Source of the DNA: Chlorops oryzae
Taxonomy: Eukaryota; Arthropoda; Insecta; Diptera; Chloropidae
Reading direction: 5' to 3'
DNA: 64,000 nt
Assembly (NCBI GenBank): GCA_020466095.1
Contig: CM035806.1
Span: 68,077,602-68,141,601, forward strand
Shown here: piece after piece, positions 59,893 to 64,000 of the stretch
Layout of the letters: each line of letters begins with the position of its first letter
Numbering within the stretch: position 1 is the first letter of the stretch
Program-made: the position numbers and the translations under genes
The notes under the pieces: generated by a model
Database searches by the model: none
What the model was told of the DNA's origin: nothing
The model's input: only the letters and a program-made list of their open reading frames with translations

Positions 59893-61736
59893 TAGTGTCC
59901 GACCGAAGGTGGATTTTTAGCCGAAGCCGAAGCCGAAGCCGAACAATCGGCAGAGTTGAAGACTTCGGCCGAAGACCGAAGGCCGAAGCCGAATGCAAAA
60001 AAATTTATAGTAAGGAAAGAAAATCAGTCTTTATTCATTTGACAAGAACAAAAAAAAACCGCTCAAATTTTCTCTAAATTCTTTCGCTTTAGTCGCCCAC
60101 AAAGTGAGAATTTACGGCAGTAATTCACTAGTGTAAAAGGTCTCAATGACCCGAGTACAAATATTTGTATTTATTTTGCACGCCCAAAGCACGCCCAAAC
60201 TGGGCCCAAATAATGAACAGTATCGCGCCCAAATCGAGCCCAAAGGGGGCATGGGTAGTGAACAAACGCGCCCAAAATCGAGCCCAATGCGCGCCCAAAT
60301 CAAGCCCAAATATAGCCAAAATGGGCCCAAATTAAGAAAAAAATTTTAAAAAAACGAGCCCGAAGCACTTTCGAATTTAATATTTCCTCTCGGCACAGCC
60401 TTGCACCCGTCTTCGACGCTGGCTGCACGACTTGAACTAATCGTTGACGACACTTGCGAGACTAAAGCATAGGTGGCGTCGATGCAAAATCCATACAAAT
60501 GTCGCGAGTTTCGTGCACGACACTTTGCAGGACATGTCGTTCATGAAGTCATGCATCCCATGCGTGGAGGAAGTCATACATGACTGGTATTCCGTAATGC
60601 AAACATGAATAAGTTCTTACAATTTTTTAAAAATTTCAATAAAACGCTTATTTGACATGACATTATAATATTTATTATATGTATATACATACATATATAA
60701 TTCTTCTTCTTCTTGCGTGTTTAACTATCCCGGTCTATCCCGGGGTCCGCAAGTATATACATATATAATTGATTATATTAAATCTATTTAACAACTATTA
60801 ACAAATCAACATAGAACGTGATTGCCAAACGAAATGCGAATGTCAAAATCGGCTTAGTTATAATAACGATGTCTTCGAAGACTTCATGCACGATTTTGTC
60901 TTGAACGACCGGTTTCCGAAAGTGTTATTATTATTATTATTCTAATTATACGTATTATTATTATTATTATTTGAGTATTGCGCCTTAATGAATTAAGACG
61001 CAATCTTAAAAAAAATAGAGAGGCAGTAGCTTCTGAGTCTATCGGCCCTCGAATTTCTTGAAATAAACCCAAAACGGGAAGAATTAAAATAAAAAAATTC
61101 CGGCCTTAACAAGGCCCGGTGGTGTACACACATTTAATATCAAATATTGTTTTTCCCTATTTAAAATTCCAAATACCTTTTGTTTTTAAAATTGTTCATT
61201 TCTCGATTTTGATCTCCCTCGTCGTGGGATTTGAATCCCGGAACTCTCGACTGGTGGTCGAGTGCTCTTCCTCGACACCGTCTTTGCCAAATTGAAAAGA
61301 CTGGATTTTTTACGTTTATAAGTTTAAAGTCAAATTGTCAAAACTTTTCATAATTTTTTCAATTTTGGGCTTGATTTGGGCGCGCTTTGGGCTCGGTATG
61401 GGCACGTTTTTGTTAGATTTGTGCTTGGTTTGGGCTCGATTTGGGCGCGATACTGTTAATTATTTCGGCCCAGTTTGGGCGCGTATTGAATTTTGGGCTC
61501 AATTTGAGCTCGATTTGGGAGCGTTTTGATTTTTTGGCGTCATTTGGGCCCGCTTATTTTTACTCGGGGAAGCAATTGAAAATCTATCGTGACTTTTTTA
61601 CTTCCATTAAAATGCAAAAATATTCGGCTAAAATATTCGGCGTTTTCTAGCCGAAGCCGAAGCCGAAGCCGAATATTAAGAATTGGCCGATTATGCCGAT
61701 TACCGAAGCCGAAGCCGAACCTTCGGTCGGACACTA
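59893..61736. mobile_element. hAT-like element with GCCGAA and GCCCAAA subterminal arrays (TSD ATTAATAC)
   Basis: 1844 bp. The identical 18-bp inverted ends are TAGTGTCCGACCGAAGGT, with perfect 8-bp duplications ATTAATAC (59885-59892 and 61737-61744). Inside each end lie GCCGAA hexamers (59919-59995 and 61650-61725), then a second array of GCCCAAA-type motifs pointing inward as an inverted pair (60180-60340 and 61365-61560). There is no transposase. The centre holds a SINE-like sequence. Confidence 0.87.
60915..61295 (-). mobile_element. tRNA-derived SINE-like sequence
   Basis: The minus-strand head (about 61205-61290) folds like a tRNA: a CTCGA/TCGAG stem enclosing CCACCAG, followed by a GGGATTCAAATCCC T-arm with a B-box-like sequence. 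The body contains GGCCTTGTTAAGGCC and the tail is AAT repeats (60917-60985). The anticodon loop lacks U33, so this is not a working tRNA gene. Ends and target duplication are unclear. Confidence 0.4.
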
Positions 61737-61795
61737 ATTAATACCCATCCCTGAAGAGTTGGGTAGTTGTCCCCCTACTGGGTTGGACTTGGTTT

Positions 61796-63250
61796 TTGTT
61801 GTTGTTGTTGTTAAGGAAGAATTTTCCATGCTATATAATTCCAGCTAAATGTTCAAAATCTATCACTGTGCGCCGGCTGGCCGAATTCGATGGAGCGAAG
61901 TGCCATAATATAATACAACCGGTAGGATTTGGACCGGTCAAACGCCAGTCCTTCTTAGGAAATTGGCCAGCTCATTACTGCAGGGTGGATATAAGAAATT
62001 ATGTCCCATTATGTGCTCAAAAACATTATAACCAAAATACGTGACATACTTCCTGTAAGAAATTTCTAATATTCATTGCAAACATGATACCAAATGTATG
62101 GGAAAATATTATAAATTAAGTTGGTGAAATTCTGTCTCCCAGATTTTCAAAAAGTTTTTATTCTATGAAGTTTAAGTGAAGTTAAGACGTGGCGTAATGG
62201 CCTCAAAATTCGGAAATTAGTATTTTTCCTATATATATAATATATAAACAGATCAAAACTACCAGCTGTTGAAAGAAGGACTTTTTATTAAATTCGACCA
62301 CAAAATGCGGGAAAAGCTTTAATGCCTCTTTGAGCTTTCCTGTTACCAAACTTATTCACATATTCGCTTTCCGGGATTTTTATGCAATTTCGTTTTTTAT
62401 TATTAGTACATTTTGTCCACATCAGGCAAATAAAAGAAAATTTTATTGATAGAAATAATGGTATAAATTAAAAGAAAAAAAGAGAAGCAAATTTCTTACT
62501 TTGTAATATTGATGACCAAAGACGGGAATCGGGTGGGATGTCGAAATTCCAGATCAAAAGGAGAATCCACCGTTAATTTGGCTCGTCTGGTAATGCTTAT
62601 AAATATAGGCAAATATATACTTGACGAAGATAAAAAGCTGAGCCCGTGAGCGAATGGATGTGGCCCGCCCATCGTCATTCCTACAAATTAAATAAATTCC
62701 AATTGAGGAAACTGGGTGAAATCCGAAAGCGGCCCAATACAAAAAGACTGACGACTGCTCAAAGGACTTTTCGGCGGCTGAGGCCTTCTGGAAGATTTTC
62801 TTTTTTCTCTAAATTTTTTTGCCCTAAAACATCCATAGGCAAGTGGTTTGTATGGAGAAATTATTTAAAATATTATAAAAAAATTTAAATAATTTATATT
62901 CAAAGGTTATTCGCACGTTATTTTTGCACAGATTTTATTTCAGCTTAAATTCCTCAAATGCAATGTGAAAATGTTTCAATGCATTCCAAATTTTACAAAT
63001 CGATACCAGCGCACAAATACTGTAGGAGAAATCTTTCAAAAAAAATATGGACAAAAACACCGCAGCAACAAAAACAACAAAGGCAATAAACAATGACCGT
63101 CGATCAAAGCCAAACAAACAGCGCGGCCATGTCCAAATGGAACGTTGAAAATTGCTCCGATTTATTTTATGTCGATTTCATTTTGTTTTATCTCGTTTCG
63201 AATGTCAATGCATATTCCAATAAGTTTGTGTTAGTGACCGCTATTGCGTC
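61796..63250. other. No recognised gene
   Basis: A GTT repeat (61798-61813) marks the 5' end of the LOA-like LINE. Beyond it the sequence is AT-rich with no domain-bearing ORF. The stretch 62640-62690 (GATGTGGCCCGCCCATCGTC) weakly resembles the family B DINE tandem unit. Confidence 0.45.
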
Positions 63251-63254
63251 TATA

Positions 63255-63900
63255 TACACAGGGTGTCCCAAGTTGAGTGTGTCAAACTGAAGGAGGTGAT
63301 AGGGGGTCCAAACGGACCAAAAATTGTATGGATGGGGAAGGGGCGGGGGGTGTCGCAAATGCACCCCTGAGGAGTTAAGCCGGGAAATCGCATACACCGT
63401 TTTCGGCGACGAAATCGAAATTGCATACATTAGCTCCGAAAAAATTTCTGGTACAGAAAGTAGCGTCGAAGTTCAGAATCGAAACAGCGCCGATTAGCAA
63501 CGAAAAAATTGCCGTTTGACGACGGAACGAAAACAACTTAAAGTAGGTTCTTTTCGGAGCTATAGCAACGTAATATAATATGTATATTTTGACAGTCAGT
63601 TTCATTTATTTTATTTCAATTTAATTTCGATGTAGTTTTTATGACAAATGAAAAATTTTCATTGAAAATAAAATTTTAAATCAATAAAATTCGAGGAACT
63701 ATAATTCACTTCAATATGATATGACAGCTAACAATCGGTTGTTTCAGTTTCTGATTTATGTCGCTACGCTTCCAACGAAACGAAAACTAACTCAAGAACG
63801 AAACAGTGACGAACAACAACGATTTTCAGTTTTCGTTTTAGTTTTCGTGGCCGAAAACGGTGTATGCGACTTCCCGGCTTTACACGAAAAAAACCAAATT
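63255..63900. repeat. Inverted-repeat element
   Basis: GCCGGGAAATCGCATACACC at 63378 is mirrored by GGTGTATGCGACTTCCCGGC near 63857-63880, and the pairing continues into GTTTTCGGC. Inner inverted phrases TTAGCTCCGAAAA and TTTTCGGAGCTATAGC (63430-63570) suggest a foldback structure. The left flank begins ACAGGGTGTCCC at 63258, possibly the outer end. There is no target duplication and no ORF. Confidence 0.5.
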
Positions 63901-64000
63901 TTGGTTTTTTCGCGGGCGCTCCTAACTTACAAGCCGTAATTTCAAAATCACGTATGAAATCAAAAGCTCGGGAGTTTTCCTTTAAAACTGCATACCACGA

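Larger units (their letters stand above)
42417..61795 (-). mobile_element. LOA/R1-like LINE with RNase H, split by an LTR element and a hAT-like element
   Basis: The minus-strand order is a 5' leader next to a GTT/AAC repeat (61737-61813), a hAT-like insert (59893-61736), ORF1 with a DUF4780-like domain (58541-59878), ORF2 endonuclease (57901-58563), linker and RT (56451-57897), the 12.5-kb gypsy-like insert (43914-56450), then the rest of RT and RNase H (42522-43909), ending in a CCTA microsatellite tail at 42417-42437. RNase H in ORF2 places it in the I/LOA/R1 assemblage. Several stops and frame changes show that it was already decaying. Confidence 0.82.

Noticed and set aside
61205..61290. 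Functional tRNA gene
   Set aside because: C at position 33 of the anticodon loop, weak A box and a SINE-like body and tail; treated as SINE-like.

Overview
This window looks like transposon-dense, probably heterochromatic or intergenic DNA of a higher fly. The evidence is mini-me/DINE-1-type repeats that start TATACCC and carry a GTCY microsatellite, BEL/Pao elements, a Jockey-like LINE with a PRE_C2HC-type ORF1, and intact mariners. A tephritid fruit fly is my guess from the general look of these families; the sequence does not prove it. I found no convincing host gene; one possible exon is flagged as a finding. There is a 100-N scaffold gap at 3224-3323.

Layout. 1-584: DINE-1-like element (family A), reverse orientation. 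2365-3077: AT-rich palindromic repeat element. 3324-10383: BEL element 1 (minus strand), with a PHD finger at the Gag N-terminus, arranged as a tandem dimer sharing one LTR and cut by the gap. 10568-24847: BEL element 2 (minus strand) inserted in an AAT microsatellite. Its integrase is split by an 8-bp-TSD terminal-inverted-repeat element (12269-17123), which itself holds a CR1-type LINE; its 5' LTR holds a family A DINE. It also has an extra zinc-knuckle ORF after pol. 25115-28980: decayed BEL element 3 (plus strand). 29640-35133: decayed Jockey-type LINE (minus strand) split by a family B DINE. 35317-40701: a 5.4-kb hAT-like element (TSD GGCGACAC) that encloses a smaller hAT-like element, a foldback MITE, a hAT with a transposase C-terminal relic, and another family B DINE. 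42417-61795: a LOA/R1-like LINE (minus strand) split inside its reverse transcriptase by a 12.5-kb gypsy-like LTR element (43914-56450). A further hAT-like element (59893-61736) sits just before its ORF1.

The gypsy-like element is the oddest resident. It has LTRs, a tRNA-Ser-like primer binding site, a polypurine tract, a coiled-coil ORF, a capsid/nucleocapsid ORF with five zinc knuckles and an aspartic protease ORF. It has no reverse transcriptase, RNase H, integrase or envelope ORF. Where pol should be there is T-rich filler with two nearly identical full-length mariners and a DINE. Two canonical -1 slippery heptamers lie in phase in its ORFs.

The elements do not form an operon or pathway; the useful reading is stratigraphic. 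Perfect target-site duplications let most insertions be ordered. Six of the seven large retrotransposons share the minus strand, so a plus-strand transcript would be antisense to nearly all of them, the arrangement expected of a unistrand piRNA cluster. That last point is a hypothesis.
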